Positions 1-7,401 of a DNA stretch of 19,063 nucleotides are shown piece after piece. This stretch comes from Acidimicrobiaceae bacterium UBA2093. Lineage in GTDB: Bacteria > Actinomycetota > Acidimicrobiia > Acidimicrobiales > Ilumatobacteraceae. The stretch covers positions 34,996 through 54,058 of the forward strand of contig DCZD01000008.1 in NCBI GenBank assembly GCA_002331255.1, written 5' to 3'. The notes below the pieces were generated by a model, which ran no database searches, had not been told where the DNA came from, and was given only the letters and a program-made list of their open reading frames with translations. How positions within the stretch are numbered: the first letter of the stretch is position 1; each line of letters starts with the position of its first letter. The position numbers and the translations under genes were made by a program.

Positions 1-335
1 GACATGTTCGCGGCGTAGGCCCTGTCAGCGATGTCTTGCACGTCGTCAGTGTTGTTGGGGTTCATGCGAGCCGCAGCATCGAGTAGATCCGTGAGAACTT
101 GGAAATCCGTTTCGATTGAGAGTGGCGCGACCTTCAATAACCGCTTGTAACGAGCAACTTGCGCCACGACGTCACCACCAGTGTCCATCGGTTGGCCAAT
201 TTCAGGAAGTTCATCGGCCAGTTGCCGACAGAAGGCGTTGCTCGAACGCTCGTCTCCTCCGCATGACGCAATTGCGACGGCAAGAACGGCAACAAACGAC
301 ATTCTCGCCACGATTGTGATTCGTCGCGCACACAT
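1..335 (-). CDS. Putative lipoprotein, 5' part (runs off left edge)
   Basis: Reading the minus strand from an ATG at 335 gives an open frame of 111 codons that reaches the left edge without a stop. The first 25 residues form a lipoprotein signal: basic N-terminus (MCARRITIVARM), hydrophobic stretch (SFVAVLAVA), then the lipobox IASC with Cys25 as the predicted lipidated residue. A second in-frame ATG at 302 would give a shorter signal with the lipobox Cys at residue 14, and may be the true start. The mature part is acidic and mixed (for example RQLADELPEIGQP, then a helical stretch around TDFQVLTDLLDAAARMN) and I recognise no family in it. It would be an extracytoplasmic, membrane-anchored protein. 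It is divergent from comM with only 42 bp between them. Neither start has a strong ribosome binding site. Confidence 0.72.
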   Translation of the reverse strand, partial: MCARRITIVARMSFVAVLAVAIASCGGDERSSNAFCRQLADELPEIGQPMDTGGDVVAQVARYKRLLKVAPLSIETDFQVLTDLLDAAARMNPNNTDDVQDIADRAYAANM

Positions 336-377
336 TGTCGTCGATTCTGTCAGAAGTCGGCTTCGAAGGGGCACCAC

Positions 378-1880
378 ATGTTCGCCGCAATCAACTCTGC
401 AGTGCTGCTCGGAGCCCAAGGCCATCGCGTCACTGTCGAAGCACATATCGGAATGGGCATACCCGGGTTCACCGTCGTTGGTCTTCCCGATGAGGCGTGT
501 AGAGAGTCTCGCGACCGTGTCCGAGCAGCATTGCTCTCTAGTGACTTGCCGTGGCCCAATCGGCGAGTCACCGTCAACCTGGCCGGTGCGTCAGTGCGCA
601 AAGGCGGTGCGTCACTCGACCTCGCCATCGCTATTGCGCTCTTGGTCGCACAAGAAGAGATCTCGGCAACCGTCGTGGACGACCTTGCATTTATGGCTGA
701 GTTGGGTCTCGACGGATCGTTGCGCAGCACTCCCGGAACCGCTCCGCTCGTTGCGTCAGTTGCAGACAAGTCGGTGATTGTGGCCCATGCCTGCGTAGGA
801 GAAGCACTTGTTGCGTCCCCGGTGAACGTGTTTGGTGAACACACACTTCGCGATGTCGTCGCCTGCTTGCGCAATCAACAATTGTGGTCAGAGGTAGAGC
901 GCAGTGACAACGGTGCTCAGCCGGAGAATGTTCCTGATCTCGCCGACGTGTGCGGACAACCATGGGCGCGTCGCGCTCTCGAGGTGTCGGCAGCGGGGCA
1001 TCACAATCTGTTTCTCATCGGACCACCAGGCGCCGGAAAGTCAATGTTGGCCCGACGATTGCCGGGGCTCTTGCCTCGCCTTAGTTCCGACGAGGCATTC
1101 GAAGTGGCGATGGTGCACAGTGCTGCGTTGCAGGTCGGTCACGTTAACTCGCGTGATGTGCCGCCGTTTCGTGCGCCGCACCACAGTGCATCATTGGCAG
1201 CAATCATCGGTGGTGGAACCACTGCGATGCGGCCAGGAGAGGTGAGCCTGGCAAGCCATGGTGTGTTGTTCCTCGATGAACTCGGTGAATTCCCACCTTC
1301 GGTGCTCGATGCACTGCGTCAGCCTCTCGAAGAAGGCGTAGTTCGTGTCGCCCGTGCTCATCACAGCGTCACAATGCCCGCTCGATTTCTTCTCGTGGCG
1401 GCAACCAACCCGTGTCCATGTGCGAATTCGACCCCAGGTGCCTGCACTTGCAGTCATGCCGACATTCGGCGTTATCACCGTCGCTTTAGTGGGCCATTTC
1501 TCGATCGATTCGATCTTCGCGTTGCCGTCGAGGCGCCGTCACCTGCAACGTTGGTCGACACGGTGCGAGGTGAATCCTCTGCATCGGTTGCAGTACGTGT
1601 TGCCCGGGCACGATTGTTGGCGACCACGCGTCAGGGTCACGCCAATGCACATTTGGCTGTCGACGAACTCGACATTCACGCCCCCTTGTCTGGTGATGCG
1701 CGACAGGTGTTGATGGGGGAGTTGGAGGCATCGCGGCTCACCGGCCGCGGATATCACCGTGTGCGACGAGTTGCGCGGACCATGGCCGACCTTGATGGTC
1801 ACCAAGGCGAGATCACTGAAGATCACGTCCGTGCTGCATTGCTCATGCGGGTCACATTGCGTAATCCACTTCACGCATGA
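378..1880 (+). CDS. comM: YifB/ComM-family Mg-chelatase-like AAA+ ATPase
   Basis: The 500-residue length is normal for ComM/YifB. Residues 1-170 form the N-terminal ChlI-like domain, opening with the family hallmark FAAINSAVLLG and continuing with GIPGFTVVGLPD. The AAA+ core has Walker A GPPGAGKS (215-222), Walker B VLFLDE (296-301), the PFRAPHHSAS motif, and the cysteine-rich CPCANSTPGACTCS segment followed by RFDLRV. The C-terminal domain carries the SxRxxxRxxRVARTMADL-type helix. In naturally competent bacteria ComM is a hexameric helicase that drives branch migration of incoming single-stranded DNA during transformation; in non-competent lineages its role is unclear. It acts in the cytoplasm. 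The ATG at 378 is preceded by GAAGGGG. Its stop overlaps the dprA start (ATGA at 1877-1880), so the two are probably translationally coupled. Confidence 0.95.
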   Translation: MFAAINSAVLLGAQGHRVTVEAHIGMGIPGFTVVGLPDEACRESRDRVRAALLSSDLPWPNRRVTVNLAGASVRKGGASLDLAIAIALLVAQEEISATVVDDLAFMAELGLDGSLRSTPGTAPLVASVADKSVIVAHACVGEALVASPVNVFGEHTLRDVVACLRNQQLWSEVERSDNGAQPENVPDLADVCGQPWARRALEVSAAGHHNLFLIGPPGAGKSMLARRLPGLLPRLSSDEAFEVAMVHSAALQVGHVNSRDVPPFRAPHHSASLAAIIGGGTTAMRPGEVSLASHGVLFLDELGEFPPSVLDALRQPLEEGVVRVARAHHSVTMPARFLLVAATNPCPCANSTPGACTCSHADIRRYHRRFSGPFLDRFDLRVAVEAPSPATLVDTVRGESSASVAVRVARARLLATTRQGHANAHLAVDELDIHAPLSGDARQVLMGELEASRLTGRGYHRVRRVARTMADLDGHQGEITEDHVRAALLMRVTLRNPLHA

Positions 1881-2986
1881 GCAATCATCCAGACTGGTTG
1901 AGCGCCGCTGCGTTGTGTGCACTACCGCTTCAGACGCCGTCGCGTGTCCGTGCATTGCTTCGTGCAGGTCGGCCGTCAGAGGTTCTCGAACGAATTGCGA
2001 GCCAAACAGGTGGTATTGAAGGTATCGATGATGGGTTGCTGAAAGTGTGGCGTCGACACACGCCGGCAGACTTAGATGTCCTTCGAGATCGTTATGTTGC
2101 TGCCAACGTTCGAGTGTTGACCGAACGCGACGAGATGTATCCGTGGCCACTTCGTGGTGACCCCGCAGCACCCGCTGTCGTCTTTGTGCGAGGCTCACTT
2201 GAAGTTCTCGATTGTCGACGTGTGGCCATCATCGGAACTCGACGAGCGAGCAACACTGGTCGCCATTTCGCGCGCGAACTTGGTGCTGCGCTCGCAGAGC
2301 GCGAGGTGAGCGTCGTGTCCGGACTGGCCCGTGGCGTCGATGGCGAGGCTCATCGTGGTGCGCTTGCCATCCGCGACAATCCACGGAAGGCGCTCGGAGT
2401 CGTGGCATCAGGTCTCGATGTCGTCTATCCGCCAGAGCATGCCGACCTATGGAACTCCGTCGCACATCACGGTTTACTTCTCTCTGAGACACCGCTCAGC
2501 GCACGACCAGAGCCACACCGATTTCCGATGCGCAACCGCATACTCGCAGCACTGAGTGAAGTTGTGGTGGTAGTTGAATCTGCAGCGACTGGTGGCTCAA
2601 TGTCGACTGTGCGGGAGGCCGAACGTCGCGGAGTCACCGTGATGGCGGTGCCGGGGCGACCCGGCATTCGCACGAGTGAGGGCACAAATGCTTTGCTGCG
2701 TGACGGCTGTGCGCCGGTCACGAACGTCGATGATGTGCTCGTCGCGCTCGGGCTGGACACGCGAAAGTCACGACCTCGAACCGATGTGCGCCGAGCACCA
2801 GTTGGTTCAGAGCAGTGCGTCGTCACAGCACTGTCACGAGAACCCGGCACAATCGACTTGCTGGCGACATGCACGGCGTTGTCGGTGGTCGACGTCGCGT
2901 TGGCACTGGGCCGATTGGAGTCAGTCGGATGGGTGGCCCAATCTGGTGCGTGGTGGGAACTTCTTCCTAGTGCCCACGGCGATTGA
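1877..2986 (+). CDS. dprA: DNA-processing protein DprA (Smf)
   Basis: A 369-residue DprA. A helical N-terminal region (about 1-100) is followed by the Rossmann-like DprA core: VAIIGTRRAS (115-124), SGLARGVDGEAHRGAL (147-162), the ASGLDVVYPPEH segment, SETP, and FPMRNRILAALS (215-226). A C-terminal winged-helix region (about 315-360) ends in LGRLESVGWVAQSGAWWEL. The family binds incoming single-stranded DNA and loads RecA during transformation; it is also widespread in bacteria not known to take up DNA. The start overlaps the comM stop by 4 nt. Together with comM and xerC this is the common actinobacterial comM-dprA arrangement. Downstream the reading frame stops at 2984-2986, 23 bp before the next start. 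Confidence 0.95.
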   Translation: MSNHPDWLSAAALCALPLQTPSRVRALLRAGRPSEVLERIASQTGGIEGIDDGLLKVWRRHTPADLDVLRDRYVAANVRVLTERDEMYPWPLRGDPAAPAVVFVRGSLEVLDCRRVAIIGTRRASNTGRHFARELGAALAEREVSVVSGLARGVDGEAHRGALAIRDNPRKALGVVASGLDVVYPPEHADLWNSVAHHGLLLSETPLSARPEPHRFPMRNRILAALSEVVVVVESAATGGSMSTVREAERRGVTVMAVPGRPGIRTSEGTNALLRDGCAPVTNVDDVLVALGLDTRKSRPRTDVRRAPVGSEQCVVTALSREPGTIDLLATCTALSVVDVALALGRLESVGWVAQSGAWWELLPSAHGD

Positions 2987-3009
2987 GCTAATGGAACTAC
3001 CGTGGTCGC

Positions 3010-3457
3010 GTGGGCGGGCGGTCTCCTTCGACGCGTGCGCACGTGTACGTGCCAGCGAAGCAAACGAAGTCAATCGATGACGCCTTCCTGCCCACCAAGT
3101 TTGCAAGAAGCGGGCGGGGCACCGAGTCTTCGCGTCGGCACCGGGCCGACGAGGTGGTGCACTTTGCAGCATGGTGCCTGACAAAGACGGTGAAGGTGCC
3201 CACGCATGTGACCTCCGACATCGTGCAGTCATACGTCGAGTATCTCGAGCACATCGGCTACAGCACCGAGACCGTCGATCAGCGAGTCACAACTCTTCGG
3301 ACGTACTTCGAATGGCACATCCGTCAGATGCCTGCGAAGCGCGGTGATTCGGCGCGGACCAATCCTGCACGCAAAGTAGCCACCGCTCACCCCCGAGCAT
3401 GTGACAGGTGCCGACCGCAGGGCACTTCGCAAGTACTTGCGCGAGGCACGAGTGTGA
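3010..3457 (+). pseudogene. Small Xer-like core-binding-domain gene with apparent +1 frameshift
   Basis: From GTG 3010 (other in-frame GTGs at 3043 and 3049) the frame encodes a stretch resembling the N-terminal core-binding (SAM-like) domain of tyrosine recombinases: helices around DEVVHFAAWCL, VTSDIVQSYVEYLEHIGYS and TVDQRVTTLRTYFEWHI (residues 47-104). This matches, helix for helix, the same domain of the downstream xerC (RRDLELFAEWL, REHVRLYLARLHDSGAS, TVARRIAALRKYFTWRV). After about 3390 the frame turns into a poor Cys/Arg-rich sequence, while the +1 frame becomes protein-like (GADRRALRKYLREARV) and stops at TGA 3455-3457. Removing one C from the run of five at 3390-3394 joins the two into a gene of about 149 codons whose stop overlaps the xerC GTG by 4 nt (GTGA). 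It carries no catalytic domain. It could be a sequencing or assembly error in an intact gene, a true pseudogene, or a genuine N-terminal extension of xerC, which I think less likely. Confidence 0.6.
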
Positions 3458-4374
3458 AGAAGGCATGCGACGTGCGTGATACGCGCCTTGAGGAGTGGGA
3501 ATCCTCTGACTTCGAAGTCTCGCTCACGTCGGCATCTGCGAACACGCGTACCGCATATCGGCGTGACCTTGAACTTTTCGCGGAGTGGTTGATGGACTCC
3601 ACGCCCATCATGAACCCGGTCGATGTCGAACGAGAGCATGTGCGTCTGTATCTCGCACGACTGCATGACTCTGGGGCTAGTTCGCGAACTGTGGCGCGAC
3701 GTATCGCGGCACTTCGTAAGTACTTCACGTGGCGTGTGCGAAACGGCGAACAAGAACACGACCCGATGACCGGTATTCACACTCCGCAGGCGAAGGGTCG
3801 ACTGCCCCGACCACTCGATGAGCGCACTGCGGTGGACGTCGTCACGGCGGTAAACCCCACGGCTCACGAGTGGGAGCAGGCTCGTGACAGTGCAGTGCTC
3901 GAGTTGCTGTATGGCAGCGGTTTGCGCGTGTCGGAGATCTGCACGTTGCAGATTGATGGTTTCGATAAGAAGACGGCATCAGTTCGAGTGCTTGGAAAAG
4001 GTTCGAAGGTTCGTATCGTGCCCGTGAGCAAGCCCTGCGCAAAGTCGCTCGGCGATTGGCTCACCTCTCGAACAGAGGTGAGCACGTCTGGCTCAGGTAA
4101 AGCGATGTTTCTGTCTGGTCGTGGCAAGCCACTCACTCGTCGCGATGTAGCACGCATTCTCGACGCTGCGGCGCAGCGCGCGGGGTTGGCGGGAGGTACG
4201 CATCCTCATGCTTTGCGGCATTCTTTTGCGACCCATCTCATGGACAGTGGTGCCGACACGCGGTCAATTCAAGAATTACTCGGTCACACCGATGCTGCGA
4301 CGACTCAGCGTTACACCCACGTCAGCAAAGAGAAACTACGTTCGTCCTACGTGGAAGCTCATCCACGCGCATGA
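3454..4374 (+). CDS. xerC: Tyrosine recombinase XerC/XerD family
   Basis: A site-specific tyrosine recombinase of 306 residues, the usual XerC/D length, when started at GTG 3454. The N-terminal core-binding domain (about 20-100) is followed by the catalytic domain with every expected residue: Arg158 in YGSGLRVSEI, Lys182 in LGKGSKVR, His252-x-x-Arg255 in HPHALRHSFATHL, His278 in LLGHTD, and the nucleophile Tyr287 in QRYTHVS. The family resolves chromosome dimers at dif in the cytoplasm together with FtsK. The frame is open upstream to 3010, giving a 454-codon version, but I prefer 3454: it gives the canonical length, has GCGAGG 7 nt upstream, and makes a GTGA overlap with the frame ending at 3457. 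The 3' end overlaps the sigma gene start (ATGA, 4371-4374). XerC rather than XerD is inferred from its position next to dprA. Confidence 0.9.
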   Translation: MKKACDVRDTRLEEWESSDFEVSLTSASANTRTAYRRDLELFAEWLMDSTPIMNPVDVEREHVRLYLARLHDSGASSRTVARRIAALRKYFTWRVRNGEQEHDPMTGIHTPQAKGRLPRPLDERTAVDVVTAVNPTAHEWEQARDSAVLELLYGSGLRVSEICTLQIDGFDKKTASVRVLGKGSKVRIVPVSKPCAKSLGDWLTSRTEVSTSGSGKAMFLSGRGKPLTRRDVARILDAAAQRAGLAGGTHPHALRHSFATHLMDSGADTRSIQELLGHTDAATTQRYTHVSKEKLRSSYVEAHPRA

Positions 4375-5123
4375 ATGCACGACCACACCGCTTCACCCTC
4401 ACGACTGCGTGGGATGCATGGCATGAGGCGCAAGACCCAGATGCGCGCGAGTGGCTTGTCGTGCACTACGCATCTTTGGTGAAGTTTGTCGCGGGTCGTC
4501 TCGCTGCAGGTCTTCCGAAGTCGGTCGACACCGGAGATTTGGTGAGTGCAGGTGTCTTTGGCCTGATGACTGCCATCGACCGTTTCGATCCAAGTCACGG
4601 AGTGAAGTTCGATTCATTCGCCGTACCGCGTATTCGTGGCGCCATACTTGACGGACTCCGCGCACTTGATTGGGTGCCTCGTTCTGTGCGCGCAAAAGCT
4701 CGATCGGTTCAAGATGCGATTGCTTCTCTCGAGCATTCACTTGGCCGGTCACCGACCGATGAAGAGATCGCCGCTCATCTGAAGATCGACGTCGAAGAAC
4801 TGCATGGGTGGTTGTCTGATGTCGCATCGGGAGCAGTGGGTCCGCTCGACCACGTTGCCCTCGATGACACTCCTGCAAGTGGTGGTGTCGACACTCAACC
4901 CGGACGCGCGCTCGAAGAGACAGAGCTACGCAACGCCATGCGCCAAGAGATGTCGCGCCTGCCCGAGCGAGAGCAGGCTGTGCTCGTGTTGTATTACGAC
5001 GATGGCCTTACTCTGTCCGAGATCGGCGAAGTCCTCGGGGTGACAGAGAGTCGCGTCTCCCAGATTCATTCGAAAGCTGTACTCCAGTTGCGCTCACGAT
5101 TGCAGCTCAGCGGACTGGCCTGA
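4371..5123 (+). CDS. whiG: FliA/WhiG-family RNA polymerase sigma factor
   Basis: A 250-residue sigma-70 family protein of the group 3 FliA/WhiG type. Region 2 covers about 27-105 and includes VDTGDLVSAGVFGLMTAIDRFDP and FAVPRIRGAILDGLRALDWVPRSVR, the sequence characteristic of this subfamily. Region 3 (about 108-150) contains GRSPTDEEIAAHL, and region 4 (about 190-245) ends in the helix-turn-helix LTLSEIGEVLGVTESRVSQIHSKA. FliA directs flagellar genes in motile bacteria and WhiG directs early sporulation genes in Streptomyces. Position here (upstream of an M23-like gene and rpsB) matches the Streptomyces whiG neighbourhood, but no flagellar, anti-sigma or sporulation gene is in the window, so the regulon is unknown. 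It is coupled to xerC through a 4-nt ATGA overlap. Confidence 0.9.
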   Translation: MNARPHRFTLTTAWDAWHEAQDPDAREWLVVHYASLVKFVAGRLAAGLPKSVDTGDLVSAGVFGLMTAIDRFDPSHGVKFDSFAVPRIRGAILDGLRALDWVPRSVRAKARSVQDAIASLEHSLGRSPTDEEIAAHLKIDVEELHGWLSDVASGAVGPLDHVALDDTPASGGVDTQPGRALEETELRNAMRQEMSRLPEREQAVLVLYYDDGLTLSEIGEVLGVTESRVSQIHSKAVLQLRSRLQLSGLA

Positions 5124-5141
5124 CGACTTAGTAGACGACCT

Positions 5142-5160
5142 TCACACATCGCTTGTGTGA
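5142..5160 (+). repeat. Perfect 7-bp inverted repeat over the M23-like gene start
   Basis: TCACACA (5142-5148), a 5-nt loop TCGCT, and TGTGTGA (5154-5160) form a perfect hairpin in the 33-bp gap after the sigma gene. The right arm contains the GTG proposed as the start of the next gene (5157-5159). No T-run follows, so it is not a standard factor-independent terminator. It could be an operator-like palindrome or an RNA structure that limits translation. Function is not established. Confidence 0.4.
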
Positions 5161-5660
5161 TTCTTCCGGTTGTGCAACTGGTGGCCAATGTCGTTGCGCT
5201 CTGTTCATGGACGTCACTCATTCCGTCGCAGGCGGTCATCGCCGACGCGTTTCGTGCGCCTGCATGCGAGCGTTGCCCGGGGAACCGGGGTCTCGAATTC
5301 GCAATCACCCCGACGGATGGCAGGATGCTGACCCCAGTTGTCGCCCTCCGCGACGGTTCGATCACATTTGCCGGCTCTGTCGCACGAACCGTATATGTGG
5401 TGCAACGTGTCGCCCCCGGGGTGTCGATCACATACGGGCGCCTCTTTCAGCCGGCAGTGGCACGCGATGACCACGTCAGACGCGGGGAGACCTTGGGGTG
5501 GGCGACAGAGCGTTTGTACGTGGGGGTCCGAATTCGCGGCCACTATGTCAATCCCCAGGTCGGGCTCGCCGTCACAACACCCGTGTTGGTGCCGTCGGGG
5601 GCCAAGTCGGTAGTGTGTTCAACGGTCCAGTCAGAGGTCGGCGCCCGCCGGCCACCCTGA
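5157..5660 (+). CDS. Secreted M23 (LytM-like) domain protein lacking zinc ligands
   Basis: A 167-residue protein with a hydrophobic N-terminus (about 1-28, ending near SQAVIA), probably a signal peptide or membrane anchor. It is followed by a compact LytM/M23-type fold: FRAPACERCPGNRGLEFAI (32-50), a glycine-containing hairpin ALRDGSITFAGSV, VAPGVSITYGRL, then VRRGETLGWATERLYVGV. In active M23 peptidases the ligands are HxxxD and HxH; here the corresponding positions read Asn43...Glu47 and Arg119-Leu-Tyr121, so none of the zinc ligands is kept. It should therefore be a non-catalytic LytM domain, possibly a cell-wall binding or enzyme-activating factor. A CxxC pair (Cys37, Cys40) precedes the first site. 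The start GTG 5157 is the first possible one in frame after the sigma stop; GTG 5181 is an alternative. An M23-like gene upstream of rpsB is also found in Streptomyces. Confidence 0.75.
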   Translation: MILPVVQLVANVVALCSWTSLIPSQAVIADAFRAPACERCPGNRGLEFAITPTDGRMLTPVVALRDGSITFAGSVARTVYVVQRVAPGVSITYGRLFQPAVARDDHVRRGETLGWATERLYVGVRIRGHYVNPQVGLAVTTPVLVPSGAKSVVCSTVQSEVGARRPP

Positions 5661-5692
5661 ACTGGCCACGACAAAAACATGCATCCAGGCCC

Positions 5693-5743
5693 CCTGCGGT
5701 CGCTTCGGCGTAGGCCCGGATGTGGTGAACCGCAGGAGAGGAG
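5693..5743 (+). promoter_or_regulatory. Putative rpsB leader hairpin adjoining the Shine-Dalgarno tract
   Basis: CCTGCGGT (5693-5700) is exactly complementary to ACCGCAGG (5729-5736). The 28-nt interval begins with CGC-TTCG-GCG (5701-5710), a small UUCG-type hairpin that can stack on the first arm. The right arm ends inside the purine-rich AGGAGAGGAG (5734-5743) that precedes the rpsB ATG. The folded form would cover the first part of that tract. Leader-mediated autogenous control by ribosomal protein S2 is known in other bacteria; that this structure does the same is inference. Confidence 0.5.
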
Positions 5744-5755
5744 AACCTGATCATC

Positions 5756-6610
5756 ATGGCTGTCGTCACTATGCGACAGATGCTCGAGGCCGGAGTGCAC
5801 TTCGGGCATCAGACCCGCCGTTGGAACCCGAAGATGAAGCAATTCATTTTCGGTGAGCGCAATGGCATCCACATCATCAACCTTGACCAGACTCTCGAGC
5901 GAATCGAAGTTGCTTACGCGTTCGTGCGTGACTTGGTCGCCAATGGTGGAACCATTCTGTTCGTCGGCACGAAGAAGCAGGCGCAAGATCCTGTGCGTAG
6001 TTTTGCTGAGAAGTGCAACATGCCATACGTGAACGAGCGTTGGCTCGGCGGCATGCTCACTAACTTCGAGACCATCTCCAAGCGTGTTGGAAAGATGGTC
6101 GAGTACGAGCGCATGAAGAACTCCGGTGACTTCGAAGCAATGCCGAAGAAGGAAGCCCTTCTTCTGTCACGCGAGCTCGACAAGTTGAAGAAGAACCTCT
6201 CGGGTATTCAGCACCTCACTCGTCTTCCCGATGCTGTGTTTGTTCTCGACACCATGAAAGAACACATCGCGGTAACCGAAGCAAACAAGTTGAAGCTTCC
6301 GGTCATCGCTGTCGTCGACACCAACGTCGATCCCGATCTCATTCAGTTCCCGATTCCGGGCAATGACGATGCGATTCGAGCAAACGATCTCATGGCGCGC
6401 GTCATCGCCGAAGCGGTCATTGAAGGTCGCTTCATCGCGCAGAAGCGCAATCCAGCCGCTGCTGCAGCTGCCGCGCCGAAGTCTGCTGAAGAAGTCGCCG
6501 CATTCGAGGCACAGCAAGCCGACGCTCGCCGTCAAGCTGCGCAGGCCCAGGCTGACCGTGAGGCTCGACTTGCCGCACAGAAGACTGCACCTTCAGAAGG
6601 TGGTGAGTGA
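5756..6610 (+). CDS. rpsB: 30S ribosomal protein S2
   Basis: A 284-residue S2 opening with the diagnostic [22 protein letters not shown] and containing [46 protein letters not shown] and [23 protein letters not shown]2 binds the head-platform junction of the 30S subunit. The last 55 or so residues form an Ala/Gln/Lys-rich extension (runs of Ala, then [20 protein letters not shown]) that is probably helical or disordered; such C-terminal tails are common in actinobacterial S2. Translation starts at ATG 5756, 12 nt after the end of the GGAG-rich tract. The tsf start follows immediately, which is the usual S2/EF-Ts pairing. Confidence 0.98.
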   Translation: MAVVTMRQMLEAGVHFGHQTRRWNPKMKQFIFGERNGIHIINLDQTLERIEVAYAFVRDLVANGGTILFVGTKKQAQDPVRSFAEKCNMPYVNERWLGGMLTNFETISKRVGKMVEYERMKNSGDFEAMPKKEALLLSRELDKLKKNLSGIQHLTRLPDAVFVLDTMKEHIAVTEANKLKLPVIAVVDTNVDPDLIQFPIPGNDDAIRANDLMARVIAEAVIEGRFIAQKRNPAAAAAAAPKSAEEVAAFEAQQADARRQAAQAQADREARLAAQKTAPSEGGE

Positions 6611-6612
6611 CG

Positions 6613-7401
6613 ATGGCGTTCACCGCCAAAGACGTCCAGTCACTGCGTCAGGCAACTGGCGCCGGAATGATGGATTGCAAGAAGGCTCTCGAAGAGACGG
6701 GTGGCAATCTCGAAGATGCCAAGCAGTGGCTTCGCGAAAAAGGTCTTGCTGCAAGTGCGAAGCGTGACGATCGTGAGAACACCCAGGGACTAGTCGCTCT
6801 CGATGTTCAGGGTGCCACTGGCGCAATCGTCAAGTTGAAGTGCGAGACCGACTTCGTTGCTGCCAGCGACGGGTTCAAAGCTGAAGGCGACGAACTCCTC
6901 AAGTTGGTCATCGCGAAGGGCGCCGATGCTGTCGCCGAGCGGTCCGCACAGCTTGAAGATCTGAAGATCACTCTCAAAGAGAAGATTGAGATGGGTGAAG
7001 TGGTCCACATGGCTGCCGCCGCAGGCAATGTTGTGGGCTCATACATCCACGTGCAGGGTGGCCGCGGCGTAAATGGTGTGCTGGTGGAAATGTCTGGCGC
7101 GAACGATGAGTTGGCGCACGATGTTGCAGTGCATATCGCCTTTGCACGGCCGCGTTACCTTGCGCAAGCCGATGTGCCCGCAGATGTCATCGACAAAGAG
7201 CGTGCAACTCTCGAAACTCTCACGCGTAATGAAGGCAAGCCCGAGCAAGCCGTCGCAAAAATCGTCGAAGGTCGCCTTAGTGGTTTCTTCAAAGACATCT
7301 GTCTGCTTGAGCAGGCATATGCGAAGGACGACAAGGTCACGATCAAGCAGCTCATCGGTGGTGCCACCATCGTGCGCTTCGCGCAGGTGGAGATCGGCTG
7401 A
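6613..7401 (+). CDS. tsf: Elongation factor Ts
   Basis: EF-Ts, the guanine nucleotide exchange factor for EF-Tu. The N-terminal UBA-like domain carries [24 protein letters not shown] (residues 3-26), with [13 protein letters not shown] after it; the core has the TDFVA signature (79-83) involved in displacing the EF-Tu Mg ion, then [28 protein letters not shown]. Length is 262 residues. I chose ATG 6613 because homologues begin MA-FTA and the AGGTGGTGAG sequence lies just upstream; a GTG at 6607 in the same frame, overlapping the rpsB stop, would add two residues. The stop TGA 7399-7401 shares its last base with the pyrH ATG. Confidence 0.97.
   Translation: MAFTAKDVQSLRQATGAGMMDCKKALEETGGNLEDAKQWLREKGLAASAKRDDRENTQGLVALDVQGATGAIVKLKCETDFVAASDGFKAEGDELLKLVIAKGADAVAERSAQLEDLKITLKEKIEMGEVVHMAAAAGNVVGSYIHVQGGRGVNGVLVEMSGANDELAHDVAVHIAFARPRYLAQADVPADVIDKERATLETLTRNEGKPEQAVAKIVEGRLSGFFKDICLLEQAYAKDDKVTIKQLIGGATIVRFAQVEIG

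Noticed and set aside
2991..3080. Short ATG-initiated frame (29 codons) after dprA
   Set aside because: No ribosome binding site, no recognisable protein, and it overlaps the better coding frame from 3010.
3010..4374. Single 454-residue recombinase with a duplicated core-binding domain
   Set aside because: Possible, but the Cys-rich linker, the protein-like +1 frame ending in a GTGA overlap, and the canonical 306-residue length from 3454 argue for two genes. Kept as the alternative in the feature text.
3010..4374. Integrase of a mobile element
   Set aside because: No attachment-site repeats, cargo genes or phage genes flank it, and neighbours are housekeeping genes in conserved order; it is a chromosomal Xer recombinase.
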